Of a stretch of 64,000 nucleotides of DNA, positions 27,932 to 38,060 are shown one piece after another. Position 1 is the stretch's first letter; the number at the start of each line of letters is the position of its first letter. A model generated the notes under the pieces. That model ran no database searches, was not told where the DNA came from, and was given only the letters and a program-made list of their open reading frames with translations. Made by a program: the position numbers and the translations under genes. The stretch is from Rubrivivax sp. (lineage in GTDB: Bacteria > Pseudomonadota > Gammaproteobacteria > Burkholderiales > Burkholderiaceae_C): positions 1 through 64,000 of the forward strand of contig JAIXRN010000059.1 of assembly GCA_027485165.1 (NCBI GenBank). The letters run 5' to 3'.

Positions 27932-28483
27932 TCAGCCCAGGCGCGCCGCCACTTCCTTGATGCGCAGGCCGAAGGCCTTGGCCGTGGCGATGTCGCCCGG
28001 CACCATTTCGTCCGGGCTGGCGTCCGAAGGGGTGGACGTCATCAGGCCCGAGAACGAAGCGACATAGTTGATGTCGTCACGCGTGGCGGCCTTGCTGTTG
28101 CTGGGCATCAGGCCCGTGCCCACCCACAGCATGCTGTGCTGCTGGCTCAGCGTGAAGAGGTAGTGCAGGGTGGACAGCTTGTCGCCGTTCATGCTGGCCG
28201 AATTGGTGAAGCCGGCGGCCAGCTTGTTCTTCCAGCCCTGGCCGAACCAGGCCTTGCTGGAAGCGTCGGCAAACTTCTTGAACTGCCAGCTCACGCTGCC
28301 CATGTAGGTGGGGCTGCCGAAGACAATGGCGTCGGCCGCGGCCAGGGTGTCCCAGCCGCCTTCGGGCAGGTTGCCTTCGGCGTCGATGGCCAGCAGGTTG
28401 CCGCCGCTGGTTTCGGCCACGGCTTCGGCGATCTTGGCGGTGTGGCCGTAGCCGCTGTGGAAGACGATGACGATCTTGCTCAT
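27932..28483 (-). CDS. flavodoxin-like NAD(P)H quinone reductase / FMN protein
   Basis: 183 residues. The FMN phosphate-binding loop VIVFHSGYGHTAKIAEAVAE is at the N terminus. The second FMN region is FGSPTYMGSVSWQFKKF. This is the WrbA/flavodoxin-like family of FMN-dependent NAD(P)H:quinone oxidoreductases, though shorter than WrbA. The start at 28483 has GAGGAAA seven bases upstream. It lies downstream of the pirin gene on the same strand (71-base gap), fitting a quinone or aromatic stress unit controlled by the divergent LysR gene. Confidence 0.85.
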   Translation of the reverse strand: MSKIVIVFHSGYGHTAKIAEAVAETSGGNLLAIDAEGNLPEGGWDTLAAADAIVFGSPTYMGSVSWQFKKFADASSKAWFGQGWKNKLAAGFTNSASMNGDKLSTLHYLFTLSQQHSMLWVGTGLMPSNSKAATRDDINYVASFSGLMTSTPSDASPDEMVPGDIATAKAFGLRIKEVAARLG

Positions 28484-28554
28484 GGTGAGTTTCCTCGGTG
28501 ATGGGGGTGAGTGGGGTTGGGGTGGGGGCAAAAGCGCTACAGCGTGACGGTACT

Positions 28555-29280
<726 letters not shown>

Positions 29281-29349
29281 GGCGGGGTCTCCTGGTGGTG
29301 GGGCGCGATTGGCACCCTATGAACAGCACTGTAGGCAGCTGCTGTGGCC

Positions 29350-29367
29350 AAGCGGTGGCAGCCGCTT
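29350..29367. promoter_or_regulatory. inverted repeat in the pirin-LysR divergent promoter
   Basis: AAGCGG and CCGCTT form 6-bp arms around a six-base centre in the 115-base gap between the two divergent genes. Its place fits an operator for the LysR-type regulator, which normally binds an interrupted dyad in such gaps. The sequence does not match T-N11-A cleanly, so this is tentative. Confidence 0.35.
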
Positions 29368-29395
29368 GAAGAAGCCGTTCAAATAAGATGAAGCC

Positions 29396-30427
29396 ATGCC
29401 CGACCGCCGCCAGTCCCTGACCCCCGACGCCCTGCTGATGATGGACACCATCGCCCGCACCGGCAGCTTCGCCGCGGCGGCGCGTGAACTGGGCAAGGTG
29501 CCATCTGCCCTGACCTACAGCGTGCGCCAGCTGGAAGACGCGCTGGACGTGCTGCTGTTCGACCGCAGCTCGCGCCAGGCGCAGCTGACGGCCGCCGGGC
29601 GCGAACTGCTGTTCGAAGGCCGCCGGCTGCTGCAGGAAATGGACGCCGTGGCCAACCGCGTGCGCCGCGTGGCCAGCGGCTGGGAAACGCAGCTGTGCAT
29701 CAGCGTGGAAGACATCCTGGCCATGCCGGTGATCTTCGAACTGGTGCAGGCCTTCTGCGCTGTACGCGACGCCCGCGATGCGCGCGACGCGCGTCAGCCG
29801 GTGGCGGCAGGCGTTGCCAGCGACAGCGCCGATACCGGCCCCGCTACGCGCCTGCGCCTGCGCACCGACGTGCTGGCGGGCACCTGGGAAGCCCTGGTCT
29901 CGGGCCAGGCCGACCTGGCCATCGGCGTGAGCGACGAGCACGCCAACCCCGGTGGCATCGAACTGCGCCCACTGGGTGAAGTGCCCTTCGTCTACTGCAT
30001 GGCCCCGCACCACCCGCTGGCGGCAGTCGATGGGCCGCTGGTCGACGCGCAGCTGGTGCACCACCGCGCCGTGGCCGTGGCCGACACGGCACAGCGCACC
30101 ACGCCGATGACGGTGAACCTGCTGCCCGGCCAGGACGTGCTGACGGTGCCCAACATGCGCGCCAAGCTGGAAGCCCTGCTGCGCCACCTGGGCTGCGGCT
30201 ACGTGCCCGAACCGCTGGCGCGGCCGCATCTGGTTGCTGGCCGGCTGGTAGCCCGCCCGACCGCGCGCGGGACCTTCGGAGCGCGGCTGCACTACGCCTG
30301 GCGGGCCGAACGCGGCGACCCCGGTGCCATGGGCCTGGGCCGGGCGCTGCAGTGGTGGTTGCAGCAGCTGGAAAGCCCGGTCACCCGCCGGGCCCTCGTG
30401 GAACGCCATGCCGGCCCGCTGGACTGA
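29396..30427 (+). CDS. LysR family transcriptional regulator
   Basis: 343 residues. An N-terminal winged helix-turn-helix ([31 protein letters not shown], key residues S, A, R, L at standard positions; [15 protein letters not shown]) precedes a periplasmic-binding-like effector domain. Residues ~120-145 hold an insert rich in Ala, Arg and Asp. Its start diverges from the pirin gene, so pirin and flavodoxin genes are the likely targets. Confidence 0.93.
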   Translation: MPDRRQSLTPDALLMMDTIARTGSFAAAARELGKVPSALTYSVRQLEDALDVLLFDRSSRQAQLTAAGRELLFEGRRLLQEMDAVANRVRRVASGWETQLCISVEDILAMPVIFELVQAFCAVRDARDARDARQPVAAGVASDSADTGPATRLRLRTDVLAGTWEALVSGQADLAIGVSDEHANPGGIELRPLGEVPFVYCMAPHHPLAAVDGPLVDAQLVHHRAVAVADTAQRTTPMTVNLLPGQDVLTVPNMRAKLEALLRHLGCGYVPEPLARPHLVAGRLVARPTARGTFGARLHYAWRAERGDPGAMGLGRALQWWLQQLESPVTRRALVERHAGPLD

Positions 30428-30480
30428 TCTGCCGCGCCGGCTGCCATCCGCCGCACAGCGGTCGCGCCGTCGGTGACCTG

Positions 30481-31428
30481 GTGACGCCGCGCGTCGTCGG
30501 GCGCTTCGCCCCTTCGCCCACCGGGCCGCTGCACGCTGGTTCACTGGTCGCGGCCCTGGCCAGCTGGCTGGACGTGCGCGCCGCTGGCGGTCAGTGGCTG
30601 GTGCGCATCGAAGACGCCGACGCGCCGCGTTGCCCGCCGGGCATGGGCGACGTCGTGCTGGCACAGCTGGCGGCCTGCAGCCTGCGGCCGGACGAGGCGC
30701 CCTGTTGGCAGTCGCGCCGCGGCGACGCCTACGCCCAGGCGTTGGCAGCCCTGGTGGCCAAGGGCGTGGCTTACCCCTGCGCCTGCACGCGACGCGACAT
30801 CGAAGGCGCTCTGGCCGCGCGGGGCGTGGCGCTGGCGCGGGATGCCGAACGCGTCTACCCCGGCACCTGCCGCGCCGGCCTGGGCGGGCGCAACGCGCGC
30901 GCCTGGCGGCTGCGCGTGCCTGCCGGCACGCTGTACTGGCAAGACCGGCGCCTGGGCGCACAGCAGCAGGACGTGGCCACAGCCGTGGGCGACTTCGTGC
31001 TGCGGCGTGCCGACGGCCTGTGGGCCTACCAGCTGGCCGTGGTGGTGGACGACGCCGCCCAGGGCGTGACCGATGTGGTGCGCGGCGAAGACCTGGCCGA
31101 CAACACCGCGCGCCAGATCGTGCTGCAGCAGGCTCTGGGCCTGCCCACGCCGCGTTACTGGCACGGCCCGCTGGTGCTGGCGGCCGACGGCCACAAGCTG
31201 AGCAAGCAAAACGGCGCCGCTGCGCTGGACCTGCGCGACCCCGCTGCCGCCGTGCGTGAAGCGCTGGCGGTGCTGGGGCTGCAGACGGCACGGGCGCAGG
31301 CGCCGCCGGCTGAACTGCTGCAGCAGGCCGCGGCCGAGTGGGGCCATCGCTGGCCGTTGCCAGCGGCTGCGCACAATCCCGCTTTGCTGCAGGTTTCGCT
31401 GCAAGACAGCCCGAAGGAGAACCCATGA
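30481..31428 (+). CDS. gluQRS: glutamyl-Q tRNA(Asp) synthetase
   Basis: 315 residues, GTG start directly before [20 protein letters not shown], the HIGH-like motif. The KMSKS-like motif is GHKLSKQNG. Zinc ligands lie in YPCACTRR and YPGTCRAG. The anticodon-binding half of GluRS is missing, which defines GluQRS. The enzyme activates glutamate without tRNA and attaches it to queuosine at position 34 of tRNA-Asp. It shares ATGA with the next gene. Confidence 0.95.
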   Translation: MTPRVVGRFAPSPTGPLHAGSLVAALASWLDVRAAGGQWLVRIEDADAPRCPPGMGDVVLAQLAACSLRPDEAPCWQSRRGDAYAQALAALVAKGVAYPCACTRRDIEGALAARGVALARDAERVYPGTCRAGLGGRNARAWRLRVPAGTLYWQDRRLGAQQQDVATAVGDFVLRRADGLWAYQLAVVVDDAAQGVTDVVRGEDLADNTARQIVLQQALGLPTPRYWHGPLVLAADGHKLSKQNGAAALDLRDPAAAVREALAVLGLQTARAQAPPAELLQQAAAEWGHRWPLPAAAHNPALLQVSLQDSPKENP

Positions 31429-32438
31429 ACACCGAAGAACAACGCGCCCTGCTCGCCGTGGCCTTGCTGGCGGCCTTTGCCGACGGCAGCAAGTCCGACG
31501 CCGAACGCGAAGAAGTCAAGCGCATTGCCAGCAGCCTGGGCGGGCAGGGCAGCGGCCTGAACGTGTCGGGACTGATGCAGGACGTGCTGCTCAAGCGCCT
31601 GGGCCTGCGCGAAGCCGTGGCCGCGCTGAAGGCGCCCGAGCACCGGCAGCTGGCTTACGAACTGGCCGTGTGCGTGTGTGACGCCGACGGCGTGCAGTCG
31701 CCCCCTGAACGCCAGTTCCTGGCCAGCCTGAAAGACGAACTGGGCGGCACCCTGGACACCGGCTTCGAAGTTCAGGCTGACGCGCTGGCGCGCGAGACCG
31801 ATGCGCCCGCCATGGCGGCATCTGCGCCAACGGTGACGGCATCGGCCGGATCGGCTGCCGCTGCCGCAGGCGTCGCGGCTGCGGCCGGCGCCGTCACCCC
31901 GGCCGTGCTGGTGGACCGCGCAGCGCTGGACAAGACCATCTTCAACCGCGCCGTGCTCTGCGGCGCGCTGGAACTGCTGCCGCAAAGCTGGGCCAGCATG
32001 GCCATCATCCCGCTGCAGGTGAAGCTGGTGCACGGCGTGGCGCAGGCGCATGGCGTCACCAACATCGACGCCAGCATGATCAAGGAATTCATCGCCACCG
32101 CCGGCGTGGGCCTGACCGGGCAGTACCTGGAACAGTTCGGCCGCAAGCTGGTGGGCGGGCTACTGGGCAAGGCCCTGGGCGGCCTGGGCCGTGGCGTGGG
32201 CAGCGTGGGCACGGGCATGGCCATGAGCTTTGCCACCACCTACGCCCTGGGCCAGCTGGCGGTGCGCTACTACGGCGGCGGCCGGCAGATGAACACGGCG
32301 CTGCTGCAGCAGACGTATCAAGACCTGCTGGGCAACGCGCGCCAGATGCAGCAGCAGGCGCTGCCGCAGATCCAGCAGCAGGCGCGCACGCTGGACGCGG
32401 GCAAGGTGCTGGAACTGGTGCGCAAACCCCTGGCATGA
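31425..32438 (+). CDS. TerB-like / DUF697-like membrane-associated protein
   Basis: 337 residues. Residues 1-110 are a TerB-type helical, acidic domain ([38 protein letters not shown]). An Ala/Thr/Val linker follows, then a C-terminal region (about 165-300) with the hydrophobic glycine-rich pattern of DUF697/YcjF proteins ([38 protein letters not shown]). The role is unknown; TerB domains are linked to envelope stress and tellurite response. It is coupled to gluQRS by a 4-base overlap, with AAGGAG in front of the start. Confidence 0.78.
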   Translation: MNTEEQRALLAVALLAAFADGSKSDAEREEVKRIASSLGGQGSGLNVSGLMQDVLLKRLGLREAVAALKAPEHRQLAYELAVCVCDADGVQSPPERQFLASLKDELGGTLDTGFEVQADALARETDAPAMAASAPTVTASAGSAAAAAGVAAAAGAVTPAVLVDRAALDKTIFNRAVLCGALELLPQSWASMAIIPLQVKLVHGVAQAHGVTNIDASMIKEFIATAGVGLTGQYLEQFGRKLVGGLLGKALGGLGRGVGSVGTGMAMSFATTYALGQLAVRYYGGGRQMNTALLQQTYQDLLGNARQMQQQALPQIQQQARTLDAGKVLELVRKPLA

Positions 32439-32477
32439 TCGGCCCCGTTCTTCACACCCCACCCATAGGACAGCGAC

Positions 32478-32834
32478 ATGCCCACCTTGCCATCCGGCCT
32501 GAGCTATGAAGACACCACCCCGGGCACCGGCGCCACGGCCACGGCCGGCCGCCGCGTGCAGGTGCACTACACCGGCTGGCTGTACGACCCGACCGCCGCC
32601 AACCAGCGCGGCAAGAAGTTCGATTCCAGCAAGGACCGCGGCCAGCCTTTCGCCTTCCATCTGGGCGGCGGTGAAGTCATCCGCGGCTGGGACGAAGGCG
32701 TGCAAGGCATGGCCGAAGGCGGCACGCGCGTGCTGACGATTCCGCCCGAGATGGGCTACGGCGCGCGTGGCGCCGGCGGCGTCATCCCGCCGAATGCCAC
32801 CCTGGTGTTCGAGGTCGATCTGATCAAGGCATAA
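32478..32834 (+). CDS. FKBP-type peptidyl-prolyl cis-trans isomerase
   Basis: 118 residues, a single FKBP domain without signal peptide. Conserved features include [45 protein letters not shown] and [21 protein letters not shown] in part. It catalyses prolyl isomerisation during protein folding in the cytoplasm. A terminator follows directly, so it ends the plus-strand gluQRS unit. Confidence 0.95.
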   Translation: MPTLPSGLSYEDTTPGTGATATAGRRVQVHYTGWLYDPTAANQRGKKFDSSKDRGQPFAFHLGGGEVIRGWDEGVQGMAEGGTRVLTIPPEMGYGARGAGGVIPPNATLVFEVDLIKA

Positions 32835-32840
32835 GCCCAA

Positions 32841-32868
32841 AAAAACAGGCCCCGAGGGGCCCGTTTTT
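32841..32868 (+). terminator. rho-independent terminator after the FKBP gene
   Basis: Arms AAAAACAGGCCCC and GGGGCCCGTTTTT pair with one mismatch around a GAG loop, followed by the T-run inside the arm. It lies seven bases after the TAA, between convergent genes, and can serve both directions. Confidence 0.88.
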
Positions 32869-32908
32869 CCATCCGCACCCGGGAAGGGCGCGGTACACCA
32901 CCGCAGGG

Positions 32909-34327
32909 TCAGCGCACGGTGCGCGGGCCGCCCTTGGCGAAGGTCTTGCCAGCTGGCTTGAAGGTCTTGCCTGCCGGTGCGCCCGGGCGCGAAAAGCCCG
33001 AAGTGGGACGCTGGCCGGCAGGGCGGGCGCCGCCGCCGAAGCCGCCGCCTTCAGAACGCTCGCCGCGCGCGCCAGCAAAGCTGCCGCCGCCGTGCTTCAC
33101 GAAGGGGCGCGGGGCCGGCTTCGGCTCGGGCCGCTTCGGTTCCAGGCCTTCGATCACCGTGGCCGGGATCTTCTGCGTCGTGAAACGCTGGATGCGCTGC
33201 ACCATGCCGGTGTCGCGGCGCTCGGCCAGCGTCACGGCCAGGCCACTGCGCCCGGCGCGGCCGGTGCGGCCGATGCGGTGCACGTAGTCCTCTTCCTTCA
33301 TCGGCAGGCCGAAGTTGATGACGTGGCTGATGCTGGGCACGTCGATGCCGCGTGCAGCGACGTCGGTGGCGACCAGGATCTTCAGCTGCTTGTTGCGCAG
33401 GCCCTGCAGCACGCGGGTGCGGCGGCCTTGCGGGTGGCCGCCGTGCAGGCTGGCCACGTGGTGGCCCATGTCGGCCAGGCGGTCGGCCAGCCAGTCGGCG
33501 TCGCGCTGGGTGCTGGTGAAGACCACCGCTTGTTCCATGTCCTTGCTGGTCAAGATGCTGTCCAGCAAGGCGTTCTTGTGATCGAAGTCGTCGGCCCAAT
33601 GCAGGCGCTGCTCGATGTCGGCATGGGCCGAGGTCTGCGAGCTGATTTCGATACGCTGCGGGTTGTTCAACAGCTCCTGCGCCAGCCGGCCCACGTGGCC
33701 GCCGAAGGTGGCGCTGTACATCACCGTCTGGCGCGTGGGCGGGGTGGCCGCGGCGATGTGGTGGATGGGGTCGATGAAGCCCATGTCCAGCATGCGGTCG
33801 GCTTCGTCCAGCACCAGGACGTCGACGCTGCCCAGGTTGGCGCGGCCGCTTTCCATGTGGTCGATCAGGCGGCCGGGGGTGGCGATCAGGATGTCCAGCG
33901 GGCCGCGCAGAGCCTTCAACTGCGCGCCGTAAGGCACGCCCCCCACGATGGTGGCCACGCGCAGGTTGCTGATGTGGCGGCCGTAGTCGGCGGCGGCCTT
34001 GGCTACCTGCAGGGCCAGTTCACGCGTGGGCGTCAGCACCAGCACACGCGGGCCGGGGTTGGCCGGGCGGTTGGGGCGCGGGCCCAGGTTCTTATCGGCC
34101 AGCTTGTTGGCTTCGGCCCAGGCTTCGCGGGCGGCCAGCACCTTCATCAGCGCGGGCAGCACGAAGCTGGCGGTCTTGCCGCTGCCGGTGTTGCTGCTGA
34201 CCATCAGGTCGCGGCCTTCCATCGCAGCAGGGATGGCCTGCTGCTGGACGTCGGTGGCTTGGGTGTAGCCAGCGTCGGCTACGGCACGGACCAGGGTCTC
34301 GTGCAGGTTCAGGGTGTCGAAACTCAT
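32909..34327 (-). CDS. DEAD-box RNA helicase, RhlE-like
   Basis: 472 residues. All core motifs are present: SSNTGSGKTAS (I), PTRELALQ (Ia), TPGRLIDH, VLDEADRMLDMGF (II), YSATF (III), VATDVAARGIDVP and HRIGRTGRAGRSG (VI). The C-terminal ~90 residues are basic, Gly/Arg/Pro-rich (GGGFGGGARPAGQRP), an RNA-binding tail typical of RhlE. It would remodel RNA in ribosome assembly or decay, often in the cold. The ATG at 34327 is the family start; the upstream frame has no similarity. Confidence 0.93.
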   Translation of the reverse strand: MSFDTLNLHETLVRAVADAGYTQATDVQQQAIPAAMEGRDLMVSSNTGSGKTASFVLPALMKVLAAREAWAEANKLADKNLGPRPNRPANPGPRVLVLTPTRELALQVAKAAADYGRHISNLRVATIVGGVPYGAQLKALRGPLDILIATPGRLIDHMESGRANLGSVDVLVLDEADRMLDMGFIDPIHHIAAATPPTRQTVMYSATFGGHVGRLAQELLNNPQRIEISSQTSAHADIEQRLHWADDFDHKNALLDSILTSKDMEQAVVFTSTQRDADWLADRLADMGHHVASLHGGHPQGRRTRVLQGLRNKQLKILVATDVAARGIDVPSISHVINFGLPMKEEDYVHRIGRTGRAGRSGLAVTLAERRDTGMVQRIQRFTTQKIPATVIEGLEPKRPEPKPAPRPFVKHGGGSFAGARGERSEGGGFGGGARPAGQRPTSGFSRPGAPAGKTFKPAGKTFAKGGPRTVR

Positions 34328-34511
34328 CGATAACTCTCTTTGGGCGCAGGCAGGCCTTGCAAGGCGCAAGAACCCACCCGCAGCGCGCCAGGAAAAGGGC
34401 GCACCGTCTGGTGAAGTCGCATCAATACGGGGTGGGCCTGGTGCAGGACGCACCGGCTTGTCTGTTTTTCCGAATCTGGCGACGGCATCGCCGCCGACCC
34501 GAAAAATGCGA

Positions 34512-34528
34512 CTCTGCAGGCTGCAGAG
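34512..34528 (-). promoter_or_regulatory. hairpin with T-run in the helicase leader
   Basis: A perfect palindrome (CTCTGCAG, one central base, CTGCAGAG) can form at least a 6-bp stem with a 5-base loop. On the minus strand it is followed, after four bases, by ATTTTTC. It could act as a weak attenuator or RNase/helicase-responsive element. The stem is short, so a true terminator is uncertain. Confidence 0.35.
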
Positions 34529-34585
34529 AGACGAAGGTCGAAGGGGATGAACGATTGGCGCACAACGTTCTGCGCCAAGCCTACG

Positions 34586-34591
34586 AGTATA
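34586..34591 (-). promoter_or_regulatory. -10 box (TATACT) for the helicase gene
   Basis: On the minus strand TATACT lies about 260 bases before the helicase ATG. A TTGACA-like -35 at 17 bp is not obvious; CTGACC lies upstream but with 22-bp spacing. The position implies a long leader. Confidence 0.4.
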
Positions 34592-34641
34592 GCCTGGCTT
34601 CGGGGTTTCCCGGGGTCAGTATTTCGCTGCCCGCGAAGGCG

Positions 34642-35157
34642 CTAGTCGGCCAGCGTGTCCGCTGTCACCGGGGCGTCGGCCTTGCGCGCCGCGGCACCCG
34701 CGCTGCGCAGGTTCAGCCAGACGCTGCCGGCACCGCATACGGTGACGATGGCGATGCCCACCCAGGCCCAGAAATCTGGCAACTGGTTGAACATCAGCCA
34801 GCCCAGCCCGGCCGCCAGGCCGATCTGCACATAGGTGAAGGGCATCAGCGTGGCCGCTGGCGCCATGCCCAGCGCCAGGATCAGCAGCAGGTGCCCGGTG
34901 ATGCCCAGCAACAGGCTGCCCCGCAAGGCCTGGAAGCGCGGGTGCGCGCTGCGCAGCCGGTGGCGTCGGCTGAAGGCCAGCCACAGCGCCATGGCCAGCG
35001 CCTGGAAGGCATAGCGCGTGGTCAGCAGTAGCAGCACTGGCAACAGGCCGCCCAGTTTGCGGATCAGGCTGTCCATGCTGGCGAAGCAGACCGTCATCGC
35101 CAGGATCAGCAACACGCCCAGGCCTGGGCGCGGCCAGCTTTGCGCGGGGGCCGTCAT
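34642..35157 (-). CDS. single-domain EamA/DMT transporter, internally shortened
   Basis: 171 residues, about half of a normal EamA-family drug/metabolite transporter (near 300). The first part (ILAMTVCFASMDSLIRKLGG, then a second helix and RFQALRGSLLL) looks like the start of the first EamA repeat. From GITGHLLLILALGMAPAATL on (PFTYVQIGLAAGLGWLMFNQLPD) it looks like the end of the second repeat. About five transmembrane helices remain. This suggests an in-frame deletion between the two homologous halves. It may be non-functional or work as a dimer. Its ATG overlaps the PHP gene stop by 4 bases. Confidence 0.7.
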   Translation of the reverse strand: MTAPAQSWPRPGLGVLLILAMTVCFASMDSLIRKLGGLLPVLLLLTTRYAFQALAMALWLAFSRRHRLRSAHPRFQALRGSLLLGITGHLLLILALGMAPAATLMPFTYVQIGLAAGLGWLMFNQLPDFWAWVGIAIVTVCGAGSVWLNLRSAGAAARKADAPVTADTLAD

Positions 35158-36011
35158 GCGCGCTGGATACGGTGTTCCAGCGCTTCCCACACCGGGCGCA
35201 GCCGGCCGGGCAGGTCGGGCAGGCTGCCCAGGTCGGTGCGGCTTTCGGTGGGCGAATGGAAGTCGCTGCCGCGGCTGGCCAGCAGGTCGAATTCGTCGGC
35301 CATCTCGGCGTAGCGCACGCGTTCAGGTTCGCTGTGGCTGCCCGTCATCACTTCCACGCCGCGCCCACCATGGGCCACGAATTCGCTGAACAGGGCGTAT
35401 TCGGCCGTGGGGCTGAACTTGTAGCGCGCGGGGTGGGCAATCACGGCGATGCCGCCGGCCTGGGTGATCCAGCGTACCGCGTCGCCCAGCCGCGCCCACT
35501 GGTGCGGCACGTAGCCGGGCTTGCCTTCGGTCAGGAAGCGGCGGAAGACTTCGTAGGTGTCGCTGCACACGCCGCTGTCGACCAGGAAGCGCGCAAAGTG
35601 CGTGCGGCTGATCAGGTCCGGGTTGCCCACATATCGCAACGCACCTTCGAAGGCGCCGCCAATGCCGGCGCGCGCCAGCCCGTCGGCCATGGCCTGGGCG
35701 CGGGCACGCCGGCCACCGCGCGTGGCCGCCAGGCCGGCCTGCAGGGCGGCGTCTTCGGCGTCGAAGCCCAGGCCGACGATGTGCACCGTTTCGCCCGCAA
35801 AGCTGACACTGATCTCCGTACCCGTCAGGTAGCCCAGTCCCAGGGCCAGGGCGGCGTCGCGCGCGCGCTGCTGGCCGCTGACTTCGTCATGGTCGGTCAG
35901 GGCCCACAGTTCCACGCCCTGGGCGTGGGCGCGGGCGGCCAGGTCTTCGGGCTTCAGGGTGCCGTCGCTGACGTTGCTGTGGCTGTGCAGGTCGGCGTTG
36001 AGCAGGTGCAT
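35154..36011 (-). CDS. PHP domain phosphoesterase (RnmM/TrpH type)
   Basis: 285 residues. PHP metal motifs: NADLHSHSNVSDG at the N terminus, WALTDHDEVSG, GTEISVSF, GGIAVIAHPARY and a late RGSDFHSPTE. Members of this family are 3',5'-nucleoside bisphosphate phosphatases; E. coli RnmM (YciV) also trims rRNA 5' ends. The start at 36011 is the conserved one. It lies between lolD (58-base gap) and the EamA-type gene (4-base overlap) and is probably part of the lolC-lolD transcript. Confidence 0.9.
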   Translation of the reverse strand: MHLLNADLHSHSNVSDGTLKPEDLAARAHAQGVELWALTDHDEVSGQQRARDAALALGLGYLTGTEISVSFAGETVHIVGLGFDAEDAALQAGLAATRGGRRARAQAMADGLARAGIGGAFEGALRYVGNPDLISRTHFARFLVDSGVCSDTYEVFRRFLTEGKPGYVPHQWARLGDAVRWITQAGGIAVIAHPARYKFSPTAEYALFSEFVAHGGRGVEVMTGSHSEPERVRYAEMADEFDLLASRGSDFHSPTESRTDLGSLPDLPGRLRPVWEALEHRIQRA

Positions 36012-36069
36012 GGCGCGATTGTCGCGCTGGCGGCCGTGCCGTGTGGAGCGCGGCCCGGGCAGACCCCCT

Positions 36070-36744
36070 TCAGCGCTGCAGCTGCAGCGTGGTGGCGCAG
36101 CGCGCGGCCAGGCTGGCGTCGTGGGTGACGACGACAAAGGCCGTGCCCCGGTCGCGTGCCAGCGCCAGCATCAGGTCGAACACGGCGTCGGCCGTGCCGC
36201 GGTCCAGGTTGCCGGTGGGCTCGTCGGCCAGCACGCAGGCCGGGTTCGTCACCAGGGCGCGGGCGATCGCCACGCGCTGGCGTTCGCCCCCCGACAGCTG
36301 CGCCGGGTGGTGGCCGGTGCGCGCGGCCAGGCCCACCTGGGCCAGCATGGCGGCGGCCGCGGCGCGGGCGCTGGCCGGGTCCTGGCGCGCGATGCGCAGC
36401 GGCATGGCCACGTTGTCCAGCGCGCTGAATTCCGGCAGCAGGTGGTGGAACTGGTAGACGAAGCCCAGGTGCTGGTTGCGCCAGCGGCCTTGTTCGGCAG
36501 CGTCCATGCCCCCCAGGGTGCGGCCCATCAGCGCCACGCTGCCAGCGCTGGGCGCTTCCAGCCCGCCCAGCAGGTGCAGCAGGGTGCTCTTGCCCGACCC
36601 TGATGGCCCCACCACGGCCAGCGTCTGGCCGCGCTTTACGGTCAGGCTCACGTCGCGCAGCACCTGCACGTCCAGTTCGCCTTCGGTGTAGCGCTTGGCC
36701 AGGCCCTGGGCCTGCAGCACGGCCGCTTGGCCTGGGTCACTCAT
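36070..36744 (-). CDS. lolD: lipoprotein-releasing ABC transporter ATPase LolD
   Basis: 224 residues. Walker [10 protein letters not shown], the LolD-type loop [21 protein letters not shown], signature [15 protein letters not shown], Walker [12 protein letters not shown] and H-loop VVTHD. With LolC/E in the inner membrane it releases outer-membrane lipoproteins to LolA. Its ATG overlaps the lolC stop by 8 bases, the usual lolC-lolD arrangement. Confidence 0.95.
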   Translation of the reverse strand: MSDPGQAAVLQAQGLAKRYTEGELDVQVLRDVSLTVKRGQTLAVVGPSGSGKSTLLHLLGGLEAPSAGSVALMGRTLGGMDAAEQGRWRNQHLGFVYQFHHLLPEFSALDNVAMPLRIARQDPASARAAAAAMLAQVGLAARTGHHPAQLSGGERQRVAIARALVTNPACVLADEPTGNLDRGTADAVFDLMLALARDRGTAFVVVTHDASLAARCATTLQLQR

Positions 36745-37990
36745 AGCGCAGGGCCTCGGCCGGGTTCGTGCGGCTGGCGCGCCAGCTGGGGTAGAGCGTG
36801 GCCAGCAGGCTGAGCACCAGTGAGATGAGCGCGATCGGCACGATGTCGCTGGCCAGCGGTTCGCTGGGCATGCGGCTGATGACGTAGATGCTGCCGGGCA
36901 GGAAGGCCACGCCCAGCAGCCTTTCGATGGCCGGCACGATGACGTCCACATTGAATGCCACCAGCAGCCCCAGCGCCACGCCGGTGAAGGTGCCGATGAT
37001 CCCGGCCGTGGCCCCCTGCACGATGAAGATGCCCATGATGGACCGCGGGCTGGCGCCCAGGGTGCGCAGGATGGCGATGTCGGCGCGCTTGTCCGTCACC
37101 GTCATCACCAGGGTGCTGACCAGGTTGAAAGCTGCCACCGCGACGATGAGCGTGAGGATGATGAACATCAGCCGCTTTTCGATCTGCACGGCGTCGAACC
37201 AGTTGCGGTTGGTGCGCGTCCAGTCGCGCACGTCCACCGCCAGGCCCAGGCTCTGCTGCAGTTCGGCGCCCACGCGGCGCGCGGCCTGCACCTCGTTCAG
37301 CCGCAGCTGCACGCCTGTGGGACCTTCGAACTGGAAGAAGCGCGCGGCGTCGCCGATGTGGATCAGCGCCAGCGCGCTGTCGTACTCGTAATGCCCGGCT
37401 TCGAACACGCCGACCAGGTTGAACTGCTTGATGCGCGGCGTGATACCTGCCGGTGTCACCTGCCCGCCGGGGGCGACGATGGCCACCTTGTCGCCCACGC
37501 GCGCGCCCAGCAGCCGGGCCAGTTCCACCCCCAGCACGATGTTCCATTCGCCAGCCTTCAGCTGGCCCAGCAGCGGCTGCTGTGTGCGCGCCAGGTCGGT
37601 GACGCTGGCTTCAGCCGCGGGGTCTATGCCGCGCACCACGGCGCCGCGCAGTTCGTCGCCCCGGCCCACCAGCGCCTGGGCGGCGATGAAGGGCGCGGCA
37701 CCGCGCACGGCCGGGTTGGCGCGTGCGGCCTCTGCCGTGGCGCGCCAGTCGGGCAGGGCGCCGCGTGCAGCGTCGAAGATCTCCACGTGGGCGATGACGC
37801 TGAGCATGCGGTCGCGCACTTCCTTCTGGAAGCCGTTCATCACGCTCAGCACGATGATCAACGCGGCCACGCCCAGCGAGATACCCAGCACGGAAACCAG
37901 GCTGATGAAGCTGATGAAGCCATTTCGCCTGCCGGCGCGGCCGGCACGCGTGTAGCGCCAGCCGATCTGCCACTCATAGGGCATGTTCAT
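36737..37990 (-). CDS. lolC: lipoprotein-releasing system permease LolC/LolE
   Basis: 417 residues. An N-terminal transmembrane helix (about 24-50, [23 protein letters not shown] in part) is followed by the [21 protein letters not shown] signature region and a large periplasmic domain. Three C-terminal helices follow (around 270-400, including [21 protein letters not shown] and the end NPAEALRYE). Only one permease gene is present, so it probably forms a homodimer (LolF-like) as in many betaproteobacteria. The first of two closely spaced ATGs was used. Confidence 0.93.
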   Translation of the reverse strand: MNMPYEWQIGWRYTRAGRAGRRNGFISFISLVSVLGISLGVAALIIVLSVMNGFQKEVRDRMLSVIAHVEIFDAARGALPDWRATAEAARANPAVRGAAPFIAAQALVGRGDELRGAVVRGIDPAAEASVTDLARTQQPLLGQLKAGEWNIVLGVELARLLGARVGDKVAIVAPGGQVTPAGITPRIKQFNLVGVFEAGHYEYDSALALIHIGDAARFFQFEGPTGVQLRLNEVQAARRVGAELQQSLGLAVDVRDWTRTNRNWFDAVQIEKRLMFIILTLIVAVAAFNLVSTLVMTVTDKRADIAILRTLGASPRSIMGIFIVQGATAGIIGTFTGVALGLLVAFNVDVIVPAIERLLGVAFLPGSIYVISRMPSEPLASDIVPIALISLVLSLLATLYPSWRASRTNPAEALRYE

Positions 37991-38047
37991 AGGCGGCGGA
38001 TGCTACCGGACGGCCTGAAGCCACCAGCCCTGCCCAGGTCTGGCCGG

Positions 38048-38053
38048 GATAAT
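38048..38053 (+). promoter_or_regulatory. -10-like box deciding the rpfE-like start
   Basis: GATAAT ends seven bases before the ATG at 38061. The upstream in-frame ATG at 38052 lies inside this box, so if the box is real the start is 38061 and the transcript is leaderless. No Shine-Dalgarno sequence is present. Confidence 0.5.
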
Positions 38054-38060
38054 GCGGCCG

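Larger units (their letters stand above)
34328..34641 (-). other. 314-base leader region of the helicase gene
   Basis: A gene-free stretch between the EamA-type gene stop and the helicase start, read in the same direction. It contains a good -10 box (34586-34591) that would give a leader of about 250 bases. It also contains several hairpins, one followed by a short T-run. No open frame with family resemblance is seen. Long structured leaders are known for DEAD-box helicase genes such as those induced by cold. Confidence 0.5.
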
